From positions 320,708 to 384,707 of the forward strand of contig CAWFTU010000007.1 in NCBI GenBank assembly GCA_963818725.1: a DNA stretch of 64,000 nt, in the 5' to 3' direction. The translations under genes and the position numbers were made by a program. How positions within the stretch are numbered: position 1 is the first letter of the stretch; the number at the start of each line of letters is the position of its first letter. Below the pieces are notes generated by a model. The model ran no database searches and was not told the origin of the DNA. It saw only the letters and a list, made by a program, of their open reading frames with translations. Positions 45,656-55,736 of the stretch are shown piece by piece. This stretch comes from DATFDN01 sp963818725 (GTDB lineage: Bacteria > Pseudomonadota > Alphaproteobacteria > Acetobacterales > Acetobacteraceae).

Positions 45656-46699
45656 GCCGACCACGTTAGCGAAATACTGTTTGTGGTCGCCGACCCACTT
45701 GCCAGATTGATGACCTGTCCTGGCAACGCGCCGGACACTGCCGCAGCTGAAGCCGAGAGCACAGCCGCAAAAATGACATTTCCGCCGGAGTATGTAACGC
45801 TACGAAGCCACGCCATCTGGCCCGGAGGCAATACGGGCTGACTTGCCGATATCGTGATGCCGGTGGTGAATGTGACGTTGCCGGAGCTGAGATTCAGAAC
45901 CTCGCAGCAGAATCCGCTGCCCATATTGGTAAAAGCTGGGCTCAGCGTGATCGGCTGGCTGCAGACCAAGACGCGGCCGTTGTGGACGGTTCCATCCAGG
46001 GTAGTGCTTGTCGAAAGCTCGACGACAGGCAGCTTATAGGTCGGGAGTTTCGTCGAGAGGCAGTTCCAGACAGCCGCGAGCGTCTGGCGGAGCATCGTGC
46101 TGCTGCCCTGCGCAGTCCAGAATTCATCGGTATCCGAGGCGGGACTTGCCGGGCTTGCCTGGTCGATGGTCAATCCGTCGAGCAGATTTGCGTACGGAAT
46201 GGCAGCATTCGTACCATTTTGGCTGATTGCCACTAGGTCTGCTGAGCCAATTGATGCAGCGACTGGCAAACCATCGAAGTTGCCTACCCCAAGAGTGGAG
46301 CCAGCGGTAAACCAGCCCGTGAGGGCGGCCAGTGGCAGCAGCTTGGATGCACCGTTGTTGGTAACGACTATTTGATCGGAGGCCGATGGGCTTGCTTCAA
46401 CGGGGAAGGTTGCGTGGTCGGAACCGTTCGCCACCAGCGTTCCGCCGGCGATATCGATGCCGGTGCCGATGGTGACGGGCTCCGGACCGCCAGGACCGAG
46501 ACTGAGACGCCCAAGCAGTGTCCCCGTCGGCGCAAGGATAGCCGGCTGCATCCCACCGAGAAGCGTTCCGACACTAACCGAATGGGCGGCTCCCGCTTGA
46601 CTAACCGGTACTTCGTCAGCTGGGCTTATTGACGTGGCAGGTGGGAGTTGCTGGATAGTTGGCATGCGCAGCATCCGACCGAAGGGTTATGGGAGTTTG

Positions 46700-48888
46700 T
46701 CAGGCCTGGACTGGCGTGCCGCTCAGGATTGACAGCCACTGCTTGTTGGAGGTTCCCCAGACAAGAACACCCGAGCCCGCCCCTAAAGCCTCACCCGGCT
46801 TGCGACCGTTTGTGGCGTACGCGAGCGCCCCGGCGGAGGCGATTGGAAGCGCAGCGACCGAATAACACGGTAACGCAAGCACACCGCCGCTGATTGTCGC
46901 GCCACTTTGAGCTGTAAGCGCCCCAGCCACTGCGAGGGAGCCCCCGGCGCTGATCGCACCTGACAGACTCACGCTCGATCCGGTGAGGCCAGCCGGCGCG
47001 CTGATGCCGCCAGTGACGCTGAGACTGCCTTTGATCGTGGTCGCGCCGAGTTGGGTGGCTCCGGACACGCCGAGCGCACCGGTCACCTGCAACGGCGCCG
47101 TTGAGCGAATGGCCCCTGCCCCGACGTCGTACAAAAGATTGGCAGCGCCGCCAGTATCCAACGCTAGCTGCTGGCCGGAACCGAGCCAAATCGCCCGGCT
47201 TGCTCCGATAACCAGGTTTCCCGCTGTCGCGTCGGCAACGCCTACGGGTGTTGAGAACGTAAGCTTTCCGGAGGTATGTCCGGCGCCGTCCAACGTTACT
47301 CCGATCAGAGTGTAAGTATTGGAGCCGACCTGGATTGTAGCAGCATTCGTTGGCGAGACTGGCTGTCCATTCACACCGGCGGAGGAGAATGGCAGGATAG
47401 GATCGACCGAAATAGTGGCACTCGGGGCCGATAGGGTAGTAGTCACCTTGGCCGTGCCACCGCTTGCCGCACGGGTATCAAGCACCGCGATCGAGTAATT
47501 GCCCGCAGCAGAGATATGCCGCTTGTACCAGGAGTCGGCCGTGGTCGTCAGTGCGATAGCAGATGACCACTCCGCCGGCACACCGCCTGAACTCAGCGGG
47601 ATAGCATCGCTTAACGCGACCTGATGGCCGACACGGACATTCGCGCTATCCAGATGGTTGGCCGAGACAGCCGCCTGGGAGCCGATAGTCGCACTGCTGA
47701 CCACCGAGGGTTGATTGGTTGTGTCGGATATGGGAAGCGAAAGGCCGCAAGTTTGCGGGCCCAAGCGCCCAGAAGGATAGCCCCCCGGCGGAGCATTTTT
47801 GGTTGCGCTTCCCGAGATCGCGGCGTGCTGGGGCTGCGATGCTGATCCAGCCACCGCATTGACGACCAAAACGGAACTGATCGAGCGGACGGGTGTAGAT
47901 GGGCTGTCAATCAGGTGTCCACTCGCATCGAGTGCATTGTTGACAACGGTCGGAAAGGCCGCATTGCTATAAACTGTTGTTCCGCCGCTCGGATGATTGA
48001 CGGTCAACGCACTTGCGAGGATTGGCGCGTCCGCTGGCCCGGAGCCTGTGCGCTGCAAGGCGACTTCCGACGCTAATGTTCCGCCAGAGCTGCCGATCTG
48101 AGTTGCAGAAATCGCGCTTGTTGTGAGCCGCCCGGCGACGGAGGCCGTGCCAGCTATTGAAATCGACGGAGCCGAAAGCGAGCCAGTAAGGGTGCCTCCC
48201 GAAACCGGAAGTGTTGTCGCGACCTGCGCATCAACATACTGCTTCGTGACTGCTTGCATCGAGGCGATCGGGTTAGCCGCGAGGGTGATCGGGCCGGTCA
48301 TCGTTCCGCCCGCTCGAGGCAAAGCGCGGCACTCTGGCCATCAACATACTGTTTGGTCGCGGCTTGAAGCAGAGCTGTGGGATCGCTGGCAAGGGTCAGC
48401 GGACCGGTCATCGCCCCCCTTCCCTTCAAGAGACTGGCAGCGGCGAAGTCGGCCACTTTCTGAATGGCGCCGGAGTTGGAGGGGGTTATGGTCATCGACG
48501 AAATGTCGATACCGCTCAGGTTGCTCAGGCCGCTGGAGAATTGGGCGTAGCTGACGCTGACATTGGTTCCATTCTGCGCGATAGCTACCTGGTCGCCCGA
48601 GGCAGGAACTGTACCGGCTGGAAGCTGGGCTATCTGAAAAGGTGCGGCCGCCGCCGCGAGATGACCATTATTCAGGGCCAAATTCGCACCGACGCTCACC
48701 TGCTCCGGGGCGCCCGTCCCCGCGCTAGACCGGCCCAGGAGTGTGCCGGCGGAAAGCGCCAGTTGGGGCTGCAAGCCCGCAGTGAGCTGCGCGCGAGTCA
48801 GTTTGCGAGCAATTCCATTTTGGCTTGCGATAAGCTCATCAGTGTCCGACGCCGCTGTTGCGGGCGCCAGTTGATCGATCGTCGGCAT
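46700..48888 (-). pseudogene. Phage tail fibre protein, one frameshift
   Basis: N-terminal part MPTIDQLAPATAASDTDELI ... TKQYVDGQSAAL, and from about 48320 a second frame, PRAGGTMTGPITLAANPIAS through SGTPVQA. Tandem structural repeats of the kind MTGPxTLAxxPxxxxQAxTKQYVD occur on both sides of the break, so this was one fibre of about 730 residues. The rest is Gly/Ala/Ser-rich with beta-strand repeats (ITGGxSVTGxxxA type). Two extra T near 48318 explain the shift. Confidence 0.75.
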
Positions 48889-48968
48889 GTCAACAGTTCC
48901 CGGCAGCGGCTTGCCCTGGCTTGGGCAGGACGGTTACCCCACAACGGTTCGTGACAATCAGAGTTGGA

Positions 48969-49454
48969 TTAGGCCGTCACGACCGGATTGCCATTTTGGT
49001 CCGTGATGACCAACCCGCTGCTGGTCTGAATCGCATGGGCCGGGATTGGCGGCTGGGATAGGAGCAACACGGGCAAGAGGATGCTGCGCTGGACCGTGCG
49101 GCCACTGGTCGTGGTGATCGCGATCGTGACGGTGTAGATTGAACCCGGCTGTCCGCCAGACAGCCAGAGGACCGCGACCGCGCCGTCCACAGCCGCACTG
49201 TTTAGGACGAGGTCGCCGGGCGCATTCGGCGAGATATTGACCGCCAGGGTTGCGATCGTATCGCCCTCGTTCCCGACCAGCGCTGGCGAGATGTCAAACT
49301 CGTAATCCAGAACATCGGCTGGATCCTTCGACGGCCAGTTCAACGGAGGAGGTGCGGCGGGAGCCGATCCACGTGGTACGGGGATAAAGGCGTCCAGTGT
49401 GACACGACGCGCACTGCTCGGCTTCCAAACATACGATGTCGGGGAGGATGTCAT
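48969..49454 (-). CDS. Phage fibre-tail adaptor-like protein
   Basis: 161 residues: KDPADVLDYEFDISPALVGN, ISPNAPGDLVLNSAAVDGAV, AVLWLSGGQPGSIYTVTIAI. This resembles the short adaptor proteins that sit between tail and fibre genes in many proteobacterial prophages (DPxDVLDYxxDISPAL core). Intact, in line with the other minus-strand tail genes. Confidence 0.65.
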   Translation of the reverse strand: MTSSPTSYVWKPSSARRVTLDAFIPVPRGSAPAAPPPLNWPSKDPADVLDYEFDISPALVGNEGDTIATLAVNISPNAPGDLVLNSAAVDGAVAVLWLSGGQPGSIYTVTIAITTTSGRTVQRSILLPVLLLSQPPIPAHAIQTSSGLVITDQNGNPVVTA

Positions 49455-49480
49455 CTCAATTCCGATGTTAGTCAGCCGTG

Positions 49481-49750
49481 TTAGGATTTCGCTCTTGCCA
49501 AAGCAGCAATCTGTTCGGCGAGGCTTGCCAACTGCCCCTGTAGCTGCACAAGGGAATTGGGAACCAATTCGGGAGCCGGCATCGACGGTGGCTCGAACCG
49601 ACCATCATGGTAAAGCCAGCCGACCTGGACTTCGGGCGAAGCCGTTACGTCAACCCAGATCAGATGTTGGTGAAACAACGTGTTCACGTTATCAGATGTG
49701 GTGAAGAGCTCAGCAGCAACGTCCGATTGAATACGCGCGTAGGTCCGCAT
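49481..49750 (-). CDS. Small phage tail-associated protein
   Basis: 89 residues, MRTYARIQSDVAAELFTTSD then LFHQHLIWVDVTASPEVQVG with a C-terminal helix (LVQLQGQLASLAEQIAALAR). This type (YARI ... V-W-V-D ... GW) is common next to tail fibre genes. Function unknown; probably a baseplate or tail component. Confidence 0.6.
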   Translation of the reverse strand: MRTYARIQSDVAAELFTTSDNVNTLFHQHLIWVDVTASPEVQVGWLYHDGRFEPPSMPAPELVPNSLVQLQGQLASLAEQIAALARAKS

Positions 49751-49753
49751 CTC

Positions 49754-50570
49754 TCACCACCTGACCACAACGAGGCCGTTTGCGCCCGGGCCACCGTTAT
49801 ACGGTGTGGTGCCATTCGCGCCCGTTCCAGCGCCGGAGGCGCCTCCACCGAGTGAGACGCCCGAGTCACCGGTTGAGTCACTCGTTTGCATGCCGCCCAT
49901 CGGAGAGCCTCCGCCAAGGCCGCCGACGCTGAGAAAGCCAATCCCACCAGATGAACCCATCAGATTCACGTCGCCACCAACCCCTACACCACCCGGAATC
50001 GCGCCGTTCTGCGGACTGGCGACGGTTGCCGAACCGTTCAGCATGCCGCCTGTCGCGCTAACAAACGAACCGAAGCTCGATGTTCCACCTGGACCGGGAG
50101 CGGTGCTCGTCGTCCCCGCCGCTCCACCATTGCCGACGGTCACTGGAATGACCTGGCCTGGCGATAGGCCGGAGAGGCGTTTTCGAGCGTAGCCGCCCCC
50201 TGATCCGCCGCCGCTTGCCGCGCTGCTGGTGGACGCGAAGGAGCCGGAGCCGCCACCCCACAGCTCCACCTCGACCCTGGTTACGCCATTCGGGACCACG
50301 AAGTTGCCCGACACACCGAAGGTCTGAACACCGGCGCCGAACCCAGGCGACAGGGAGGGAAGCTTCCAGTTCAAGAAGGGGGCCGTGGGAAGCATCGCGA
50401 TGCTCGTCCCCGTGATCGCGGTCTGGCCGAAGTTGACCGTGACGACGTATAGGCCGACCCAGCCGCTGTCGATTGGAGGCGTTGTCTGCGAGCCCGTATT
50501 GGCGGGGGTTCCGGCCTTGAGCTGAAGCTGCACGCGCTGAATGCGCTGTGTGTTCTGAGCGGTTCCAGCG
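49754..50570 (-). pseudogene. Glycine-rich phage tail fibre tip, 5' end removed by IS256
   Basis: The readable part starts at the IS256 junction (AGTAQNTQRIQRVQLQLKAG). It continues through SGNFVVPNGVTRVEVELWGG into a glycine-rich domain (GGGSGGGYARKRLSGLSPGQ, VTVGNGGAAGTTS) and ends GGPGANGLVVVRW. The Gly-rich receptor-binding tip is typical of phage fibres. The 5' end has been lost, and with it everything upstream in the prophage. Confidence 0.75.
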
Positions 50571-51756
50571 GGTGCCGTCGCGGATGTGGTGGAAATAGGG
50601 GTGGCGTAATCTCCGAGTGGATCAACGACTCGTAACCGGCGTTGGCGCGCCGGGGGAGATTACGCCATGCAGAAGAATAGCACGTCGGCGGAAGCGGCGC
50701 CGCTGTTTGCTGGGGAGGCCTGGTTCGACCCGATCGAGGCCGCGCTGCGGGAGCGGGTCCGGCTTTTTCTGGAGGAGATGATCGAGCAGGAGGCGACCGC
50801 TGCCCTGGGACGCGGTCGCTACCAGCGAGGCGCCGCGGCGGGTTACCGGAATGGCACCCGCTCGCGGCGGCTGCTGGGCTCGTTCGGCCCGATCGAGGTC
50901 GCGGTGCCCCGGGCTCGGCTGTTGGCTTCGGATGGGACGAGCCGGGAATGGCAGAGTGCAGTGCTGCCCCGCTATGCGCGGATGACCCGACAGGTCGAGG
51001 CGCTGATTGCGTCGGCCCACCTCGCTGGCACCAACACGCGGCGGGTGAAGCGGGCGCTCGGGGCGCTGTTCAAGGGCGCCATCGGCAAGGACGTGGTCAG
51101 CCGCGTGTGGCGCAAGGTGAAGACCGATTGGGAGGCCTGGACGCGGCGCGACTTGGTGGCGGAGGACATCGTCCGGCTGGTCCTCGATGGCAGCGTGGTG
51201 CGCGTGCGGCTGGACCGCAAGGCCACCAACATCTCGCTCCTGGTTGTGCTCGGCGTTCGGCGCGATGGGCAGAAGGTCCTCCTGGCCGTGCGCAACATGG
51301 GGGGCGAGAGCGAAGCCGCTTGGCGCAATGTACTTGACGATCTCATCGCGCGTGGTTTGCGGAACCCCGAATTCCTGATCATCGATGGGGCCGCCGGACT
51401 GGAGAAGGCGCTCGCTGCGCTGTGGCCTGAGGTGCCGACCCAGCGCTGTACGGTGCACAAGCACCGCAATCTCCTGGCGCACGCGCCGGACGCGCTGCGT
51501 GAGGAGATTTCCGCCGACTACAACGACATGATCTACGCCAGGACGGCAAAGGAGATCGAAACGCGCCGCAAGTCGTTCATTCGCAAATGGCGGCTGAAAT
51601 GCCGCGCGGTGGCCGACAGCTTGGAAGAAGCGGGCGAGCGGTTGTTCACCTTCACCCGGTTGCCCGAGAGCCAATGGAAGTCGGCCCGAACCACGAATGC
51701 CATCGAGCGGTAATTACCCACCCCTGTTTCGGGCGTAGCGATCAGGCCGTGACGGT

Positions 51757-53085
51757 CTACAGGATGGTGTTGAAGACGCTGGTGCCCGGTTTGAGGCGAG
51801 CGGTATCGACGACGCTGCGTATGTCGGCCTCACCCTCGGCGGCCCACATGGCACGATAGCCGTTGGTCACCTTGCGCTGGATCACCGAGGGCCGGAGGTC
51901 GCGCTCACAGGCGTTGTTGGTGGCCTCGACCTGGCCGGGCCAGTCGGCGAAGGTTAGGAGCTGATCGCGCGCTCGGCGCACCTTGTTCTGAAGTTCACGG
52001 GCCAAGTCGCAGGTGGTGGGTGCTGCCAGGATCGCGACCAGCCTGCCCGCCAGCGCGCGGCGCTTGGCGGCCAGGGTGGAGGCAGCCAGTTGTGAGATGC
52101 TGTCCGCCAACTCGAAGGCCGAGGCGAGCCAGAGCGTGAGCCGAAACGGCACGGGGTCGTCGCTCACTTCCAACACGTAGGCGACGTCGCGAGCCAGGTG
52201 CGCGAGGCAGGTCTGCTGGACTTGGCCATGGCCCTGCTGGGCCGAGTCGCGGTCCGACAGCCAGACTTCGGGCTGGTGGCCAGCCATCATCGCGTGCACG
52301 ACCGCGGCGGCGCGGGTCGGGGCGGCGTGGTGCACCACGGCCTCCTTGCAGCGGAACACCCAGTGATAGGCGTTGCTGCCCTCAATCCGGACGCCTGTCT
52401 CGTCCGAGGCCACCACCTTGGCCTGCCGCAGGGCTGCGACGGCGTGCTCGCCCCTCGTCTTGCCATTCCATCCGGCTGCGCCGAATGGAACCTTCGGCAA
52501 GCCTCGCCCGGCCTGGAAGCAAGTCTGGGCGCGACGCAGCAGGTTCATCAGCCCGCCCTGGCTGATGGACAGGCCGAACAGGTCGGCCAGTGTCGCCTGC
52601 AGCCGCTCGTAGGACAGGCTCTGAAAGGTCTTGAGGTAGGTCGCCAGCGTGTGCAGGCGCGGGCCGAACGGCGTGCCTGTCGCGGCGGGCGGCGGCGCTG
52701 CCACGACCCGCGCCCCACAGCCGGGACACTGCACCGCCAAGCGTCGGTGGTGCTCGACGATTGGCTTGATCTCCGGCAGCTCAATCCGCTCGTGCACGCT
52801 CACCGCTTCGCTGGGCAGGTCGGGCGACAGCGCCCTGCGGCAGCACGGGCATTGCTGCGGGGCGTGATCGACGACGCGGTCCACCTCCCTGCTGAGCGCC
52901 CGACTATGGCCTTCATGTCCGGGCTTGGCACCTCCGGGGCGGGCTTGCTCGCGACGCGCTTTGCGGTCTGTGGACGGCGGCTTGGACGAGGTGCGCGAGG
53001 TCTTCTCCGGCCGCTGCAGCCGCAGCACCAACTCGATCAGCTCGGCCTTGCTCAGGCGCTCCAGCTCGTCCCGCTGCATGCCCAA
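51757..53085 (-). CDS. IS66-family transposase TnpC with in-frame insert
   Basis: 442 residues. N-terminal leucine-rich helix (ELERLSKAELIELVLRLQ), zinc-finger-like CPCCRRAL and CPGCGARV, and a DDE core with VVASDETGVRIEG, DRDSAQQGHGQVQQTCLAHL and GQVEATNNACERDLRP. Eighteen residues (GLPKVPFGAAGWNGKTRG) between CFQAGR and EHAVAALRQ come from a 54-bp hairpin insert. The gene stays open, so this is a test case for whether the insert is tolerated. Confidence 0.9.
   Translation of the reverse strand: MGMQRDELERLSKAELIELVLRLQRPEKTSRTSSKPPSTDRKARREQARPGGAKPGHEGHSRALSREVDRVVDHAPQQCPCCRRALSPDLPSEAVSVHERIELPEIKPIVEHHRRLAVQCPGCGARVVAAPPPAATGTPFGPRLHTLATYLKTFQSLSYERLQATLADLFGLSISQGGLMNLLRRAQTCFQAGRGLPKVPFGAAGWNGKTRGEHAVAALRQAKVVASDETGVRIEGSNAYHWVFRCKEAVVHHAAPTRAAAVVHAMMAGHQPEVWLSDRDSAQQGHGQVQQTCLAHLARDVAYVLEVSDDPVPFRLTLWLASAFELADSISQLAASTLAAKRRALAGRLVAILAAPTTCDLARELQNKVRRARDQLLTFADWPGQVEATNNACERDLRPSVIQRKVTNGYRAMWAAEGEADIRSVVDTARLKPGTSVFNTIL
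52452..52505 (-). repeat. Bulged-hairpin insertion, copy 9 (in IS66)
   Basis: 54 bp after CCGGGC. Outer stem CTTGCC/GGCAAG, GAAGG bulge, inner arms TTCCATTCGGC/GCCGGATGGAA, loop GCA, single T. Three differences from copy 6, two of them at paired positions of the inner arm. In frame. Confidence 0.9.
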
Positions 53086-53380
53086 ACTGCATCAGCAATG
53101 CCGCCCCGCCGCAAGGGGGGTGGGTAATTACATCGAGCGCCTGCACGAGGAATTCAAGCGCCGCATCAAGACACAGACCGTGCTGCCCTCAGCGGAGACC
53201 GCGGCGATGTTGTTTTGGGCACTGCTTGCTTCAGGACAGATTACCATGCGCAAGGTCGACGGCTGGCAGACGCTTCCCGAAAAGCTCGCTCCTCAATGCA
53301 TTGACTTGGCAGCCTAACCTGATATCTCGTTGCATCGGAGACGCGCCACACCCAATTTCCACACAACTCGCGACAGCACC

Positions 53381-53449
53381 ACCGCGCCGGTCTCGCAGGC
53401 ATCAAAAACGTGCTCTCACTCACCATCATTCGAAAGCGTTGAACAGCCC
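53381..53449 (+). repeat. ISAs1 3'-end fragment
   Basis: Repeats 964-1032: the last codons of the ISAs1 transposase (RAGLAGIKNVLSLTIIRKR, stop) and the terminal repeat ending in CCCTG. It starts directly at the end of IS256 element 2. Confidence 0.95.
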
Positions 53450-53759
53450 TGTCTGGGTAGCACGGCAAGGAATTTCTAACTCAAACCACTAGGTCCAAGA
53501 ATACACGTCGATTTTTTATAGGGTCGCTCGCCAGCCCACATTCCAGCCCACAACCTTTCATGTTGTTGCCTTGCCCGGCGACCATCGCTGGAAGGGACGG
53601 CGTCAGCGGTTGCAATCAAGATGCGGACAGGTGCGCAGCAAAGGATTCTCCGAGGCGGACCGGCCACCAGACGCCGCGCCCTGACCCCGGCATTAGACGC
53701 CCCTGAACCACACCCCTGCCCCCTCGCTCACTCCAACTGCCCAGGATTCCTCGACGGAG
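53450..53759. other. Intergenic stretch without recognisable gene
   Basis: About 310 bp between the ISAs1 fragment and a helicase remnant, partly AT-richer than the surroundings (ATTTTTTATAG near 53512). No ribosome-binding site with a credible frame and no repeat seen. Confidence 0.5.
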
Positions 53760-54060
53760 GCCCTCGCCGGCTTGGTGGAGCGGGTCATGTTCCACAATGC
53801 CGAGAGCGGCTTCTGCGTGCTGCGGGTGAAGCGCGACCTCGTTCGAGGTGGCGGGGATCGGCCCCAAGCGCGCCAGCCGCATTGTCGCCGGCTGGGCCGA
53901 ACAGAAGGTGATCCGCGAGATCATGCTGTTCCTGCACGCCCACGGGGCCGGCGCCTCAAGGGGGCGGTGCGTATGTGCAGGATCTATCCGGCGACAGACC
54001 CGCCGCTTCAGGACCTGGGACGAGGCCGCCGAGGCGACCGTCCGGGTCACCGACCACTTT
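53760..54060 (+). pseudogene. RecD2-like helicase remnant
   Basis: Two pieces of a RecD-like ATP-dependent helicase are fused by an internal deletion: ALAGLVERVMFHNAESGFCV (N-terminal domain), then in another frame EVAGIGPKRASRIVAGWAEQ followed by KVIREIMLFLHAHGAG (the helix-hairpin-helix region). The Walker motifs and everything after are missing. The last 70 bp (RFRTWDEAAEATVRVTDHFS) belong to something I could not identify. Confidence 0.6.
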
Positions 54061-54068
54061 AGCCCGCG

Positions 54069-55115
54069 TCAGAACCCGTCAAATAGCGCGGTGGACAGGT
54101 AACGTTCGGCACAGGACGCAGCGATGCCGACGATGCGCCGCTCGCGGCTGGCCAGGGTCGTCGCGATCTGGACCATCGCATGCAACACGGCGCCCGAGGA
54201 CAGGCCGATGGCAAGCCCTTCGACCGCCGCACACCGGCGTGCCGCCGCGATTGCCTCGGCTTCGCTCACCACTCGCACCTCATCGAGCTGATCGAGATCA
54301 AGGACTGCCGGCCTGAAGCCAGCGCCAATTCCTTGGATTTGGTGCGGCCCGGGTTCGTCGCCGGACAGCACGGCGCTTTCCGCCGGCTCCACGCCGACCA
54401 TCCGCAGCGACGGTCGCCGCGGCTTGAGGGCCCGGCCGATCCCGGTCAAGGTTCCTCCCGTCCCGACACCGGCGACGATGACGCCCACCTCGCCTGCCGT
54501 GTCGCGCCAAATCTCCTCGGCTGTGGTGGCCGCGTGGATGTCGGGATTGGCGGCGTTGTCGAACACCCGCGGCATCCAGGCGTCGCGCCGGCGCGCGATC
54601 AGCAACTCGGCGCGCGCGATGGCCCCCGCCATGCCTTGCTTAGCCGGCGTGGTGTCCACCCTCGCCCCAAGCAGCCTCAGCATCTTGGCTCGGTCGGGCG
54701 AGCTGCCCTCCGGCATGACGACCGTGAGGGCATAGCCCTTCGCGGCGGCCGCGAAGGCGAGGGCCAGGCCGGTGTTGCCCGACGTCGCCTCGACGATGGT
54801 CGTCCGGCCGGGGCTGATCTCCCCGCTCCGCTCGGCGGCCTCGATCATGGCCAAGCCAACCCGGTCCTTAACGGAGCCGAGCGGGCTGAAGAATTCGAGC
54901 TTCAGCGCGAGATCGACCGGGAGCCGCTCCGCGGCGACCAGCCGCGGCAGGCGCACCAGCGGCGTCGCCCCCACGAGGTCCAGGACGCTGTCAAAGACGC
55001 GCCCGTGCGCCCGGACAGGCGCGGGAGCGGCGGCCGGCCCCAGGGGCGCCCGGCGCCCCGAACGCGCTGCCATTGCACGCGGGCCTTGCGGGCTTGCACG
55101 GGTGACCTGCCTCAT
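54069..55115 (-). CDS. cysK: Cysteine synthase (O-acetylserine sulfhydrylase)
   Basis: 348 residues of the PLP fold-type II family, which converts O-acetylserine and sulfide to cysteine. PLP-binding Lys83 in FFSPLGSVKDRVG, phosphate and substrate loops TSGNTGLA and GVGTGGTLTGIGRAL, and the C-terminal GLSSGA. The first 40 residues are a Pro/Ala/Arg-rich extension, so the true start may be an internal Met (MAARSGRR at 55073). Begins five bases after the Rrf2-family regulator, so they are co-transcribed. Confidence 0.88.
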   Translation of the reverse strand: MRQVTRASPQGPRAMAARSGRRAPLGPAAAPAPVRAHGRVFDSVLDLVGATPLVRLPRLVAAERLPVDLALKLEFFSPLGSVKDRVGLAMIEAAERSGEISPGRTTIVEATSGNTGLALAFAAAAKGYALTVVMPEGSSPDRAKMLRLLGARVDTTPAKQGMAGAIARAELLIARRRDAWMPRVFDNAANPDIHAATTAEEIWRDTAGEVGVIVAGVGTGGTLTGIGRALKPRRPSLRMVGVEPAESAVLSGDEPGPHQIQGIGAGFRPAVLDLDQLDEVRVVSEAEAIAAARRCAAVEGLAIGLSSGAVLHAMVQIATTLASRERRIVGIAASCAERYLSTALFDGF

Positions 55116-55119
55116 CGTG

Positions 55120-55566
55120 TCAGATTGCGAAGTTGATCGGCTCGGTGGCCGGACGCCGCAACCCGGCGCGGGCGGCCCGACGCAGCAGATCCTCTAGCGT
55201 CAGCTTCCGCAGCACCTCTCCGGCCACATGGTCCAGTTCACCCCACAGCGGCTCAACGACCGCGGCGTGCAGACGGCCAGACAACAGCGCGTGTGATTCG
55301 TCTGGGGAGACGGCCTCGACGATGTCCGCCACGGATATCTCACGCGGGGGCCGCCCCAACCGGTATCCACCATGGGGCCCGCGCGTGCTGTCGAGCAGGC
55401 CAATCCGCGAGAGCGCCTGTTGCAGCGGCTCCGTCCCGCGCGATGGCAAGCCCAGCCGCTCTGCAATTTCGGCGCCGGAGACGACGTGCTTCCGCCCGGC
55501 ATGGAACGCCACGTCCAGCATGACGGACAAGCCGGCCATCGCGCGGTCGCGCCGGGCAATCACCAT
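55120..55566 (-). CDS. Rrf2-family transcriptional regulator
   Basis: 148 residues from ATG 55566 (MVIARRDRAMAGLSVMLDVA). Winged helix with LGLPSRGTEPLQQALSRIGL followed by LDSTRGPHGGYRLGRP, the Rrf2 signature. There is no Cys cluster for an iron-sulfur site, as in CymR-like members that act with cysteine synthase. The adjacent cysK makes control of sulfur assimilation likely. An upstream start at 55626 is open but adds a poorly fitting N-terminus. Confidence 0.85.
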   Translation of the reverse strand: MVIARRDRAMAGLSVMLDVAFHAGRKHVVSGAEIAERLGLPSRGTEPLQQALSRIGLLDSTRGPHGGYRLGRPPREISVADIVEAVSPDESHALLSGRLHAAVVEPLWGELDHVAGEVLRKLTLEDLLRRAARAGLRRPATEPINFAI

Positions 55567-55736
55567 TCGCTGCTTCCACAGAACAAGTATGTGTATTTCA
55601 TAAAGTTGATCAACGGCATTGCGCAAGGCCCGAAGCTAGGTTTTCCTGACTTGTGAGCGACGGAGGCGCGGGATCTCGCGCGTGCGGCGGCTACAGGCCG
55701 TGTATACGGTGCCGCAGACGACCCTGGAGCAAAGCC

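Larger units (their letters stand above)
42031..46674 (-). pseudogene. Phage tail protein with fibronectin III repeats, two IS insertions
   Basis: Starts MLRMPTIQQLPPATSISPAD. The N-terminal part is fibre-like; from about residue 325 there are two FN3 domains (ISLTWSAPSSGGSATSYTVQ, and LTWSPPTSGGAPSSYTVQS) and a C-terminal domain ending YVWAAGMDDSALTVYPTPF. An IS256 (44276-45655) and an IS701 (42130-43542) interrupt it. Removing each element with one target copy (1388 and 1417 bp) restores one open frame of 612 residues. The stop overlaps the start of the esterase-like tail gene. Confidence 0.85.
51710..53131 (-). mobile_element. IS66-type element (single gene) inside IS256
   Basis: 1422 bp with ends GTAATTACCCACCCC (51710) and its complement (53131), and a perfect 8-bp duplication ATCGAGCG (51702-51709 and 53132-53139). 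Only tnpC is present; the tnpA/tnpB genes of larger IS66 elements are absent. Confidence 0.93.
50667..53317 (+). pseudogene. IS256-family transposase split by IS66-type element
   Basis: Codons 1-348 (to ARTTNAIER) at 50667-51709 and the remaining 58 codons at 53140-53317 (LHEEFKRRIKTQTVLPSAET ... QCIDLAA). Removing the IS66-type element with one copy of its 8-bp duplication restores the 406-residue protein seen at 44339-45559. Confidence 0.95.
50571..53380 (+). mobile_element. IS256-family element 2 with nested IS66
   Basis: Same ends as element 1 (GGTGCCGTCGCGG at 50571; complement at 53380), inverted relative to it. The flanks do not match (TTCCAGCG left, ACCGCGCC right): the left is prophage fibre gene, the right is the 3' end of an ISAs1. 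The copy therefore marks a recombination or deletion junction rather than a simple insertion. Confidence 0.9.
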
